A model generated the notes under the pieces. That model ran no database searches. It was not told where the DNA came from and saw only the letters and a program-made list of their open reading frames with translations. From JARIHD01 sp964503715 (GTDB lineage: Bacteria > Patescibacteriota > Saccharimonadia > Saccharimonadales > UBA4665), in contig CAZDAD010000006.1 of the NCBI GenBank assembly GCA_964503715.1, forward strand, positions 1-53,128: a DNA stretch of 53,128 nt, read 5' to 3'. The translations under genes were made by a program, and so were the position numbers. Shown piece after piece: positions 42,520 to 50,259 of the stretch; the stretch's first letter is position 1; each line of letters opens with the position of its first letter.

Positions 42520-43150
42520 TTCGGATATCCTCTAGAATTGCCGCCTTGTTGGTCTCAAGTTCACCCAAGATGTATTCAAGCTGTGAGTTAAGATCGATCT
42601 GGTCACCAATGGCCGCCAAGACGTAATGGTTAACTATCTGGGCCATATTTTCATCAAAGCGCCTTATGCGATCCTGCTTCTCGGCAGATATTTCGGCCTC
42701 AAGTTGTGCAACCATAGTTTGTCGCTGTTCATCAATTGTGACTTTCGTTTTCTCGATTGACTCAATAGCCAGTTGTCGAGCGTCACTAATTGCCGCTTCA
42801 TAGCTCTCAAAGGCGGCCTTTAGATCATTGCCAATCTGGTTTTTCATATAGTCGTTAATCTGCGAGGTAGTTAATCGCAGGTCCTGTTGCAAGAACATAG
42901 CGTTCTCGCCAAGAATTTTCTCAAAGTGCAATCTACCTCTGTTGCGCAGCTCTTCGCGAAACTCTTCGTTAAAGATATGCTCGACCTCATGACTAGCATT
43001 ATTCTGGAGGTCAGCGGTCAGTTTGTCTCTAGCGGCTTTTGCAGCATCAACAGCACCGCCACTGCGGCTAAGCTTTATGGCAATGTAAATAAAGGCGATA
43101 CCGCCTGTAAAGATAAAGCTCAGGATGAGAATTAGCCACCAAATTGTCAT
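42509..43150 (-). CDS. atpF: ATPase stator b-like subunit
   Basis: A 213-residue protein with one N-terminal membrane helix (WWLILILSFIFTGGIAFIYI) and a long charged coiled coil, as in subunit b, but about 50 residues longer than the usual 160. Sequence similarity to b is weak; the call rests on topology and on its place before delta and alpha. It would tether F1 to the membrane. It lies 30 bases after the c-like gene. Confidence 0.7.
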   Translation of the reverse strand: MTIWWLILILSFIFTGGIAFIYIAIKLSRSGGAVDAAKAARDKLTADLQNNASHEVEHIFNEEFREELRNRGRLHFEKILGENAMFLQQDLRLTTSQINDYMKNQIGNDLKAAFESYEAAISDARQLAIESIEKTKVTIDEQRQTMVAQLEAEISAEKQDRIRRFDENMAQIVNHYVLAAIGDQIDLNSQLEYILGELETNKAAILEDIRNGA

Positions 43151-43180
43151 CTTGCGCGCACCACCCCGCTAACGTAAGCG

Positions 43181-44020
43181 TTATACTTTCAATAATAAAT
43201 ATACCGCAATTAGCCCAATAAGGAAAACTATTATCGAGACAATTATCACCTGAAACAGCCCACGAATAATCGATTTTTTGGCTAGTGGATTACGGCCAAT
43301 GGCAATTAGCGCCGATCGTACTCCCGCGTATAGCAAGCCACCTGCTATAAAAGTGCTTAGGATCAGGACTATCAATGAGGCATAAATTCGGGCTGGCGTA
43401 ACTGGGTTGCTAGTCACAATTTTGGCGGCTTTGGCCAAGAAAGTCGGCACACCGTTATCGTTGGGGGCAAAGCTTGGGTTACGTCCCACCGCAACATCCA
43501 CCTGGATACGACCAAAACCAATCATTCTCTCACCGTTACTAGTCTTCAGGACCATACTCCCCTGGGTGTTCGTCTTGCCGTCAAAGTTATCTGCTGCTTT
43601 ACCAATTATTATTGACTGTCCTGAGTCAGCTTTCATGCCAACACCAGCAACCGAGGATATAGTGATGAAGTCACCCGACTTAATGCTACCACCTTGGTTA
43701 CTTACCAGAACGTTATAGCGCCCATATGTAGCCACGAATACCTGTTGGTTGTCACCAACAGTAGATACTGATACAGCCGAATCCCCCTGAGATACAATCA
43801 CCCCTAACATGTCTGTGATCTTATCTGATGGTAGCGCCTCAACCTTAGATTTGTCTTTGGAGCTAAGTTTGACAATCATTCCATTCTGAAGCTGATTCTC
43901 GGTCAAATAACCCCTTGTAACATCCTGAGCAAAGCCCTTAGCGCTTAGAGCTGCTGGCAAAAGGATACTGAATACGGCCAAAGAGACCAATACAAGTTTT
44001 TTGTATTTGTTCATTACCAT
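43181..44020 (-). CDS. Secreted/membrane protein with C-terminal ATP synthase c-like hairpin lacking the carboxylate
   Basis: The 279-residue protein has a signal peptide (LVLVSLAVFSILLPAALSA), an extracytoplasmic beta-rich domain of about 150 residues (VATYGRYNVLVSNQGGSIKS, GDFITISSVAGVGMKAD), then two membrane helices joined by AIGRNPLAKKSIIRGLF. The hairpin aligns with F0 subunit c (RQP loop at the same place), but the ion-binding Glu/Asp, 20 residues after the loop Arg in subunit c, is Ile here (about residue 263). It occupies the operon position of atpB-atpE. The ATG at 44020 is favoured by the promoter; 44053 and 44014 are alternatives. Confidence 0.7.
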   Translation of the reverse strand: MVMNKYKKLVLVSLAVFSILLPAALSAKGFAQDVTRGYLTENQLQNGMIVKLSSKDKSKVEALPSDKITDMLGVIVSQGDSAVSVSTVGDNQQVFVATYGRYNVLVSNQGGSIKSGDFITISSVAGVGMKADSGQSIIIGKAADNFDGKTNTQGSMVLKTSNGERMIGFGRIQVDVAVGRNPSFAPNDNGVPTFLAKAAKIVTSNPVTPARIYASLIVLILSTFIAGGLLYAGVRSALIAIGRNPLAKKSIIRGLFQVIIVSIIVFLIGLIAVYLLLKV

Positions 44021-44024
44021 TAGC

Positions 44025-44053
44025 AGTATATAGATTCTACCGTGACTCGGCAA
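44025..44053 (-). promoter_or_regulatory. Promoter of the ATPase operon inside the end of the desulfurase gene
   Basis: TTGCCG (44053-44048) and TATACT (44030-44025) are 17 bases apart on the minus strand; transcription would begin near 44018, almost at the ATG at 44020. Confidence 0.55.
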
Positions 44054-45179
44054 CCAACTTAGACAATACTTCTACTGTTTTTTTGACTTCATCTTCAGTT
44101 GTTTGACGACCCATGGTGAGTCTAATTGATGATCGCGCCGCCGCTTCTTCTATCCCCATAGCAGCTAGCACGTGAGATGCTTCTTCGTTACTTGCACTAC
44201 AGGCAGATCCAGCTGAGGCCATAATGCCTAACTCATCTAATTGAATCAGTAGCCGTTCATTATCTATGCCCCCAAATGTTACATGAACATTATTTGGCAG
44301 ACGATTATGGAGCGAGCCGTTAATATCAGTATTAGGGATTTGGGCGAGGCCGTCAAAGAATATTTTTTGCAATAAACTCAGTCGATCTACTTCAGCTTGT
44401 CGCGCCTTGTGAGCAATCTCCAGAGCTCTTGCCAAGCCAATAAACCCAGCAACGTTCTCTGTGCCGCTCCTTAGGCCACGCTCTTGGCCGCCGCCCTCAA
44501 CCAAAGGGCATAATCTCGCCTTAGCATTCATATAAAGAATACCTGCCTGCTTGGGGCCATAAATTTTGCCACCATTAAGTGTCATGAAGTCAACACCCAG
44601 GCGGGCCACGTGCAGATCAAGATAATTGGCCGCCTGCGCCGCATCGGTGTGTAGGTACAAAGGCATGTCTACCCTACGAGCACGTCTATCTTTGCGTACC
44701 GCCGCAACTAACTGGCTTATATCTTTAATCGGCTGGATTGTGCCTACCTCATTGTTGGCATACATTACACTAATCAAAACCGTATCATCGGTGACCTGCC
44801 CACGCAAAGCGTCAATATTCAAGATGCCCTTTGCGTTTACGCTCAAAGTAGAAGCACCAAGACTCATGGCAGGCACCAACACAGAATCGTGCTCGATTGA
44901 ACTAACCAGTATCTTACCGCTCGGATAGGCAGCGCCAATCCCCTTGATGACTAGATTGTTGGCTTCGGTAGCTCCAGCCGTAAATACCACCTCTGGTGGT
45001 CTAGCGCCAATAATCTTGGCTATCCGCGCACGAGCATCTCTGAGGTCGTTCTTGACATATCTTCCCGCCATATAAGTGGATGACGGGTTATAAAAATTAT
45101 CAGTGAAATAAGGCTGCATAGCCGCTAGGACTCTATGGTCCATTGGTGTGGCCGCTGCGTAGTCAAGATATATGGCCAC
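44037..45179 (-). CDS. iscS: Cysteine desulfurase, IscS/NifS family
   Basis: The 380-residue class V aminotransferase has IYLDYAAATPMD at the start, FTAGATEANNLVIKG, SSIEHDSVL with the PLP-stacking His, HTDAAQAANYLDL, the PLP Lys in TLNGGKIYGPKQAG near 205, RSGTENVAGFIGLA and the active-site Cys in SAGSACSASNEEASH near 325. It supplies sulfur from cysteine; MnmA at 30447 is a likely acceptor, and no iscU or sufBCD is in the window. The start is GTG with AGGAGGG upstream, which gives the standard N-terminus. Confidence 0.93.
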   Translation of the reverse strand: MAIYLDYAAATPMDHRVLAAMQPYFTDNFYNPSSTYMAGRYVKNDLRDARARIAKIIGARPPEVVFTAGATEANNLVIKGIGAAYPSGKILVSSIEHDSVLVPAMSLGASTLSVNAKGILNIDALRGQVTDDTVLISVMYANNEVGTIQPIKDISQLVAAVRKDRRARRVDMPLYLHTDAAQAANYLDLHVARLGVDFMTLNGGKIYGPKQAGILYMNAKARLCPLVEGGGQERGLRSGTENVAGFIGLARALEIAHKARQAEVDRLSLLQKIFFDGLAQIPNTDINGSLHNRLPNNVHVTFGGIDNERLLIQLDELGIMASAGSACSASNEEASHVLAAMGIEEAAARSSIRLTMGRQTTEDEVKKTVEVLSKLVAESR

Positions 45180-45191
45180 GGCTAGCCCTCC

Positions 45192-45623
45192 TTATTGTTT
45201 TGGTTGTTGAGGATTGTACATGCGCTGAACGGCATTATTATACCTAAGTACACCGTCCGAAACATATTTTATTTCGCTAAGATCTGTTAGCGGTATAAGC
45301 TGTAACTGCCGCCTAGCATGTTCGTCGCCATGGATACCATGCGAGAGTCTATACAAAACCTTGTCTCTAAATGTATAGTAATCAATTTCTGGCTCAACAG
45401 TACTTTTGGGCCCCGTGTAGCCCTTTGGGTATTTGACTACCACCCAACGGTCCAAGTCATCTCTGTGAATACTATGCCCTACATAGCCTTCGGGCAGTTC
45501 ACCTAAAGCACCACGGCTAATCTCGATTTCTCGAGCTATAAAGTCACGCTCAGTATTTAGACCCCTCAAGCCATCACGTTTTTCAACGCCCATCAGCCTT
45601 GATAAGCTAGGAAGTTTTTTCAT
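45192..45623 (-). CDS. Uncharacterised 143-residue protein
   Basis: A soluble protein with no signal peptide or membrane helix. It has a basic start (MKKLPSLSRLMG), an aromatic-rich middle (GYVGHSIHRDDLDRWVVVKY, then PKGYTGP and PEIDYYTFRD) and a Gln/Pro-rich end. I do not recognise a family. It lies 10 bases after the unknown gene at 45634 and 12 bases before iscS, so it is probably co-transcribed from metG through iscS. Confidence 0.6.
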   Translation of the reverse strand: MKKLPSLSRLMGVEKRDGLRGLNTERDFIAREIEISRGALGELPEGYVGHSIHRDDLDRWVVVKYPKGYTGPKSTVEPEIDYYTFRDKVLYRLSHGIHGDEHARRQLQLIPLTDLSEIKYVSDGVLRYNNAVQRMYNPQQPKQ

Positions 45624-45633
45624 ACCACCTACC

Positions 45634-46023
45634 CTAGGCTGCTTTCTGTCGCTCTATACTAGCAAAAGCGTCCATCACAAGCCTACGAGCCTCTTCGATC
45701 GCAGGGCTGGTTGGTTCACTGGGGTTAGCTGGTGGCATCTGAGTTTCAGGCCCTAAAGCAGTCTCAACTGGCGCACTTGTTGCCTTGACAACATCTGCTT
45801 GTGGCATTGAGCGTCTTTCAGAAACAGTCGAGGCAATCGAAGCAGCACCCATTGCCTCAACCTGAGGACGATGAAGAGATTGCATGTACGCATTTGCAGC
45901 ACGAGATAGCTCATAGGCAACAAGAGCATCTTGATAAATCGCCGAACTGCGAGCACGACCTAGAGCCTCTCCCCTGAGAGGAGTTGGACCTGTTTCCCTG
46001 TTAGCTTCGTATCCGTTTATCAT
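45634..46023 (-). CDS. Uncharacterised 129-residue protein
   Basis: An Ala/Pro-rich soluble protein with a helical first half (SAIYQDALVAYELSRAANAY) and a disordered Pro/Thr-rich linker (ALGPETQMPPANPSEPTSPA) before a last helix. No family recognised. Its ATG overlaps the tatD stop (ATGA), so it is translated with tatD; it may be specific to this lineage. Confidence 0.6.
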   Translation of the reverse strand: MINGYEANRETGPTPLRGEALGRARSSAIYQDALVAYELSRAANAYMQSLHRPQVEAMGAASIASTVSERRSMPQADVVKATSAPVETALGPETQMPPANPSEPTSPAIEEARRLVMDAFASIERQKAA

Positions 46024-46853
46024 AAGTTCTTGTCTTTCAAATTGAAAAGGCCAATGACGTTAATCGTTGTCTGTCTAGCAATAGCTTCCAACGATTCACC
46101 CCTTAGGCCCCCTAAAAACTCCGCCGTAACACGTACATGTTTAGGCTCACATAGTTTACCACGAAAAGGTGCTGGCGTCAAGAATGGGGCATCTGTTTCA
46201 AGCAGAATTTTATCTAGTGGTATGGCCCTAATAGCAGCAATTTGTTGTTCATCTTTTGTAAAAGTTGCTATGCCATTGATGCCGACAAGCAAATCACGCT
46301 CCAAAATTGCCTCAAGATCATCTTTGTTAGAGCTAAATGAGTGTATAACACCCCTTATACCCGTATAGTCATCAAAGATTCTCCAGAAGTCCTCAAAAGC
46401 GTCCCTGACATGAAAACTAAGCGGCAAATTGTTAGTACGGCCAAGTTCCAGTTGAAATCTAAGTATCGTCTCTTGTGCAGCCCCATCAGAGTTATTGTAG
46501 TAGTAGTCTAGCCCACACTCCCCTATGCCAACCACCTTTTTGCTTGCCGTCAGAGCCGTGAAATCATCAAGGAGCTCTTGTTTGCCAACATAGTCTTTTG
46601 CCTCGTGCGGATGAAGACCGATGGTTGCATAGACATTATCGTGGGTTTCGGCAAACCGAACGGCAAGTTTACTATCCTCGAGTGTCGTTCCGATACAAAT
46701 AAACGTGTCTACATCTGAATCTTTTGCAGCCAGTATCATAGATTCAGCGCTCGGCGAACCTGCTTTTATGTAGCGCCGCTGAGTCTCCGTGCCAAGTACA
46801 CCGTACTCACCGTAAGCCTCATGGATGTGGCAATGTGAGTCAATCAAACGCAT
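46020..46853 (-). CDS. tatD: TatD family metal-dependent hydrolase/DNase
   Basis: A 277-residue TIM-barrel hydrolase with the metal ligands in place: HCH in LIDSHCHIHEA at the N-terminus, Glu in VGIGECGLDYYY near 110, His in LSFHVRDAFEDF, His in GVIHSFSSN and Asp in LLETDAPFLTP near 220. TatD enzymes are 3'-5' DNases. It follows metG by 14 bases; a metG-tatD pairing is common in bacteria. Confidence 0.94.
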   Translation of the reverse strand: MRLIDSHCHIHEAYGEYGVLGTETQRRYIKAGSPSAESMILAAKDSDVDTFICIGTTLEDSKLAVRFAETHDNVYATIGLHPHEAKDYVGKQELLDDFTALTASKKVVGIGECGLDYYYNNSDGAAQETILRFQLELGRTNNLPLSFHVRDAFEDFWRIFDDYTGIRGVIHSFSSNKDDLEAILERDLLVGINGIATFTKDEQQIAAIRAIPLDKILLETDAPFLTPAPFRGKLCEPKHVRVTAEFLGGLRGESLEAIARQTTINVIGLFNLKDKNL

Positions 46854-46867
46854 AGATATCGCTAATC

Positions 46868-48331
46868 CTACTCCGAAACTTGAGCTTGAGGTTGGCTCTG
46901 AGCCGATTCACTCTTGGGGAACAGCGTGCCATCTATCGGCCGTATTACACCCTCTTCAAAGACTGCACGGATTTTCTCGGAGGTTTCAGGCAAGAATGGC
47001 GCCAATAAGTCTGCTATTTCAAGCAGACAGCTCACCTGATAAGCCAGAACTTCACGCAAATGGTCAGTGTCTGGCGTCTTGGCAATCTCCCATGGCTTTT
47101 CTTCGTCGATATACTGGTTCAATCCCCTAACTTGGTCCCACACCTCATCAAGCGCACGATCAAAGCGACATTCGTTAATGAAACTTAGGACTGGGGCACT
47201 ATCGTGGCTGCTTGGCGGAATATCGCCAATTATGCCATTCTGGTACTTCTGAATCAGTGCCGAAGTCCTCTGAACGGCATTGCCTAGCTCGTTAGCTAGC
47301 TCGTTATTGTAGGCGTTCTCGAAAGCCTCCCATGTGAAATCGCCATCATTGTAGCTAGGAATATGACGCAAGAAATAATAGCGGAAGGCATCTGTGCCAT
47401 ACTTGTCAATAATCTCCTTGGGGGCCACCACATTACCAAGGGATTTGCTCATTTTTTCGCCATTAAGCGTGACAAAACCATGAACGTAAAGCAACTTAGG
47501 TAATTCGATACCTAAGCTCAGCAGCATTGCGGGCCAGATAGCGGCATGAAAACGAATTATATCCTTACCAATAACCTGAACGTTAGCAGGCCAGTAATCT
47601 GTAAAGTCTTGGTACTCAGGGTAACCCAAGACCGTAATGTAGTTCATCAATGCCTCAACCCAAACATACATAACCTGCTTTTCGTCACCAGGTACAGGTA
47701 TGCCCCAGTCAAGCTTTTCTTTTGGCCTAGATATACTTATATCCTCTAGACCCTCTCTGAGCACCGCCAAAATCTCATTACGGCGTGTCTCGGGCAAAAT
47801 AACAAACTCGTTAGTCTCGATAAGGCCTTTTATCTTTTCGGTGTATTTGCTAAGTCTAAAGAAGTAATTATCTTCCTCAAGGCGCTGATAAGCCTGCGGA
47901 TGGCTTGGTTTCATGCGCTCGGGGTCGGCCTGGCCCTCTGGCACAAAGGTTTCTTCCTTCACATCGTACCATCCAATATATTTAGCCTTGTAGACATCTT
48001 CACCCAAAGCTTTCCATATGAGCTGAGCGCGCTGCTCATGACCCTTGTCGGTTGTGCGAATGAATCGGTCATTACTGATATTGAGCTGTTTGATTAGGTC
48101 AACGAACCCTTGCTGCATCTGGTCAACATAAGCCTGCGGTGCCATCTTTAGTTCAGCAGCTTTTTGAGCAATTTTTGTGCCATGCTCATCGGTTCCTGTT
48201 GAAAAAATCGTCGGCTTGCCCTGTTGTCGCGCTGCCCTAGCCAAAACATCGCTCATTACAAACTCAAGCGCATGCCCGACATGCGGCTCGCCGTTAACAT
48301 AGGGAATTGAAGTAGTCACATAATAGTTCAT
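46868..48331 (-). CDS. metG: Methionyl-tRNA synthetase
   Basis: A 487-residue class I synthetase with the HIGH-type motif PHVGHA near residue 16, GTDEHGTKI, the KMSKS loop GEKMSKSLGN near 300 and a helical anticodon domain. The connective region has no CxxC zinc knuckle, so it is the zinc-free type. The C-terminal dimerisation/tRNA-binding extension of E. coli MetG is absent; only a Ser/Gln tail follows. A leader of about 100 bases with a Met-containing short ORF and a GC-rich hairpin precedes it. Confidence 0.96.
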   Translation of the reverse strand: MNYYVTTSIPYVNGEPHVGHALEFVMSDVLARAARQQGKPTIFSTGTDEHGTKIAQKAAELKMAPQAYVDQMQQGFVDLIKQLNISNDRFIRTTDKGHEQRAQLIWKALGEDVYKAKYIGWYDVKEETFVPEGQADPERMKPSHPQAYQRLEEDNYFFRLSKYTEKIKGLIETNEFVILPETRRNEILAVLREGLEDISISRPKEKLDWGIPVPGDEKQVMYVWVEALMNYITVLGYPEYQDFTDYWPANVQVIGKDIIRFHAAIWPAMLLSLGIELPKLLYVHGFVTLNGEKMSKSLGNVVAPKEIIDKYGTDAFRYYFLRHIPSYNDGDFTWEAFENAYNNELANELGNAVQRTSALIQKYQNGIIGDIPPSSHDSAPVLSFINECRFDRALDEVWDQVRGLNQYIDEEKPWEIAKTPDTDHLREVLAYQVSCLLEIADLLAPFLPETSEKIRAVFEEGVIRPIDGTLFPKSESAQSQPQAQVSE

Positions 48332-48378
48332 GGTTATAGTGTACCTTTTTAGGAGTGTTTACTAAAATTTGCAAGGAG

Positions 48379-48398
48379 AAAATTAGCCCCGCGGGGGC
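48379..48398 (-). terminator. Possible attenuator hairpin in the metG leader
   Basis: GCCCC and GGGGC form a short GC-only stem on the minus strand, followed by TAATTTT. It overlaps the end of the leader ORF and lies about 50 bases before metG. The U run is interrupted, so termination is uncertain. Confidence 0.4.
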
Positions 48399-48436
48399 AT
48401 ATACATCGTTGCGACCGAAACCACAATTATGCTCAT
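48383..48436 (-). CDS. Possible 17-residue Met-containing leader peptide of metG
   Basis: The ATG at 48436 opens a 17-codon frame, MSIIVVSVATMYMPPRG, with two internal Met codons (MYM) just before a GC-rich hairpin that overlaps its end. The ATG is eight bases after a perfect TATAAT, so the ORF would be first on the transcript and nearly leaderless. Ribosome stalling at the Met codons could change folding of the hairpin, as in classical attenuation. No Shine-Dalgarno sequence is seen, and Met codons in a short frame can be chance. Confidence 0.35.
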   Translation of the reverse strand: MSIIVVSVATMYMPPRG

Positions 48437-48444
48437 CTATAAAT

Positions 48445-48450
48445 ATTATA
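48445..48450 (-). promoter_or_regulatory. -10 box of the metG transcript
   Basis: A perfect TATAAT on the minus strand directly follows the T tract that ends the tRNA transcript. The -35 is not clear. The leader would run from about 48438 to 48332. Confidence 0.5.
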
Positions 48451-48454
48451 CCTC

Positions 48455-48482
48455 AAAAACAAAAAGCCGCCGTTATGGCGAC
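48455..48482 (-). terminator. Terminator of the tRNA-Cys/tRNA-Leu transcript
   Basis: GTCGCC and GGCGGC form a six-bp stem (one G-T pair, five-base loop) followed by TTTTTGTTTTT on the minus strand, 21 bases after the tRNA-Leu 3' end. Confidence 0.7.
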
Positions 48483-48503
48483 CAAATATCGAAGAATTAA
48501 TCT

Positions 48504-48591
48504 TGGTGGGCGAGGAGGGACTCGAACCCTCAAGGCTTTTAAGGCCAGCGGATTTTAAGTCCGCCGCGTATACCAATTCCGCCACTCGCCC
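48504..48591 (-). tRNA. tRNA-Leu(UAA)
   Basis: Class II tRNA on the minus strand: acceptor GGGCGAG pairs with CTCGCCC, discriminator A, anticodon loop CTTAAAA (anticodon TAA), long variable arm, T loop GTTCGAGTC. The 3' CCA is encoded at 48504 to 48506. It lies five bases after tRNA-Cys, so both are on one transcript. Confidence 0.96.
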
Positions 48592-48596
48592 ATTGA

Positions 48597-48670
48597 TGGA
48601 GGCACCGACGAGATTCGAACTCGTGTACAAGGTTTTGCAGACCTCTGCGTAACCACTCCGCCACGGCGCC
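48597..48670 (-). tRNA. tRNA-Cys(GCA)
   Basis: On the minus strand, acceptor GGCGCCG pairs with CGGTGCC, discriminator is T (an identity base of tRNA-Cys), the anticodon loop is CTGCAAA (anticodon GCA) and the T loop is GTTCGAATC. The 3' CCA is encoded at 48597 to 48599. Confidence 0.96.
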
Positions 48671-48769
48671 ATTGTTCCAACTAAGGGTAAATTATATCGT
48701 TTTGAGTTGGCTGCCGCAACAAGACAAAACAATCAAATTGTAGTATTGTACAAAAGCTTATAGCATATT

Positions 48770-49474
48770 ATGCCGAAATCTAGAGAAAACTTTCTAAGCC
48801 CTGTGAGCCCGCTTAACCCCGAGACTGCCCTCGATGCATTATCAAGGCCTGTTATAGACGACCTACAACGGATGAAATTAGCGGGATATGGCCGCTACGG
48901 TATTGTAGCCGCCGTCATGTGCGAAGACAGGCTGATGATGCTGCGACATACAGCTTCGGACAAAATCGAAGGTAACGAGTGGGGACCGCTCGCTGAGACT
49001 AGCAAAATGACCCTGTTCGAAGACGGCTCACCTGATTACATAGAATCAACCGCCGAAACACTATCTAGAGCTATGCACGAAGAAGTCGGCGTAGATGCTG
49101 AACACCTACAATTAACAACGAGGGCTATTGGCGCCTGGGCACTGCACGACTGGCCGATTGGCAAAAACTATGGTAAACAGCGAGCCTTTGCCACTTGCCC
49201 GATAGTACACTTGGACACCATGCAAGGCAAAGCCATAGAACGAGACTTCCAGCCCACAGATGAAATTGATGACATAGCCTTCTTGGCCCCACACGAGATA
49301 ATCAAATTGCGGCAGCAAAGAGCCTTTAGGGCAGGAACCAAGAGCTGGCTCCGAAAAGTCGTAAGTAGTGACCTGCGCGAAAGTTCAAGCTTCATGCCGC
49401 TCCATTTGGCAAGAGCCACTGCTCCAGATAATGCAGTTGACATAGATTTTAGTAACCCCAAAATTAAGTTATGA
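48770..49474 (+). CDS. Nudix-like hydrolase paired with isopentenyl phosphate kinase
   Basis: A 234-residue protein with a Nudix-like region at about residues 40 to 170: YGIVAAVMCEDRLMMLRH (first strands), WGPLAETSK and the box end AMHEEVGVD. The box is Gx..E..(insert)..R-A-M-H-E-E-V-G-V, with an insertion of about 15 residues after the Gly part compared with the classic 23-residue box. The N- and C-terminal 50 residues are unassigned. Its stop overlaps the start of the kinase gene (ATGA). A Nudix beside an isopentenyl phosphate kinase suggests action on an isoprenoid diphosphate, but the substrate is a guess. Confidence 0.7.
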   Translation: MPKSRENFLSPVSPLNPETALDALSRPVIDDLQRMKLAGYGRYGIVAAVMCEDRLMMLRHTASDKIEGNEWGPLAETSKMTLFEDGSPDYIESTAETLSRAMHEEVGVDAEHLQLTTRAIGAWALHDWPIGKNYGKQRAFATCPIVHLDTMQGKAIERDFQPTDEIDDIAFLAPHEIIKLRQQRAFRAGTKSWLRKVVSSDLRESSSFMPLHLARATAPDNAVDIDFSNPKIKL

Positions 49475-50259
49475 GCGCAAACAAGAGGCTAATCTGCATA
49501 AAAGTTGGCGGCGGCGTTATCACCGACAAATCCAAGCCCATGACCATCAATACAGCCGCCCTCAATCTATGTGCCTCTGAGATATCTAAGGCATGGCACA
49601 AGCATAAAGACTCGGCTGATTTTATTTTAGGTAACGGTGCGGGTTCGTTTGGGCATTTTCTAGCGCACGAATATGATTTGGGCCAGGGCGCAAAGGACTT
49701 CAGGCAGTTTTTTGGTGTGAGCTTAACTCATAATGCTGTCAAGCAACTAAACCTAGATTTTGTAAGCCGATTACATAGTCACAAACTACCCGCGTATAGC
49801 GTTTCCCCCGGAGACATGATGCATGTTGGTTCAGGTAGGCCAGACTCCATGCATAGACTCCTTATCCTAGACTTGCTGAACAACGGCTGCATACCAGTTC
49901 TCCACGGCGACACGATCATTGACCACAACAACGGTACAACGATATATTCAACTGAGAAAGCACTTTTTAGCTGCGCTCAAGATATTGGTCAGCGATACCA
50001 AGAGGTAGTAGTTATTGAGATTGTTGCCAGCGGTGGCGTGCTAACCAAGGATGGCAAGCTTATTTCAGAGCCAAACCACAACCAAAAAGTAGAAGTGACC
50101 AGTAGCCACGACCACGATGTAACTGGTGGAATTATTAGCAAAGTCAAAAGTGCCCGAGATGCAAACCAATGGGCGAGCAAAGTTTACTTTATTGGGCCCA
50201 GAGAGGGAGAACTTACCAGCCTTTTAAGCGGCAGACATGTCGGTACGAGAATTCTGTAG
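49471..50259 (+). CDS. Isopentenyl phosphate kinase-like protein (amino acid kinase family)
   Basis: A 262-residue kinase with IPK features: ICIKVGGGVITDKSKP at the N-terminus, GNGAGSFGHFLAHEYDL near residue 53 with the His that recognises the phosphate, PVLHGDTIIDHNNGTTIYST and the DVTGGIISKVKSA motif near 215. IPK converts isopentenyl phosphate to isopentenyl diphosphate in the archaeal-type alternative mevalonate route. Usual text VHGAG has become LGNGAG. The end overlaps the convergent GNAT gene by 36 bases. Confidence 0.85.
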   Translation: MSANKRLICIKVGGGVITDKSKPMTINTAALNLCASEISKAWHKHKDSADFILGNGAGSFGHFLAHEYDLGQGAKDFRQFFGVSLTHNAVKQLNLDFVSRLHSHKLPAYSVSPGDMMHVGSGRPDSMHRLLILDLLNNGCIPVLHGDTIIDHNNGTTIYSTEKALFSCAQDIGQRYQEVVVIEIVASGGVLTKDGKLISEPNHNQKVEVTSSHDHDVTGGIISKVKSARDANQWASKVYFIGPREGELTSLLSGRHVGTRIL

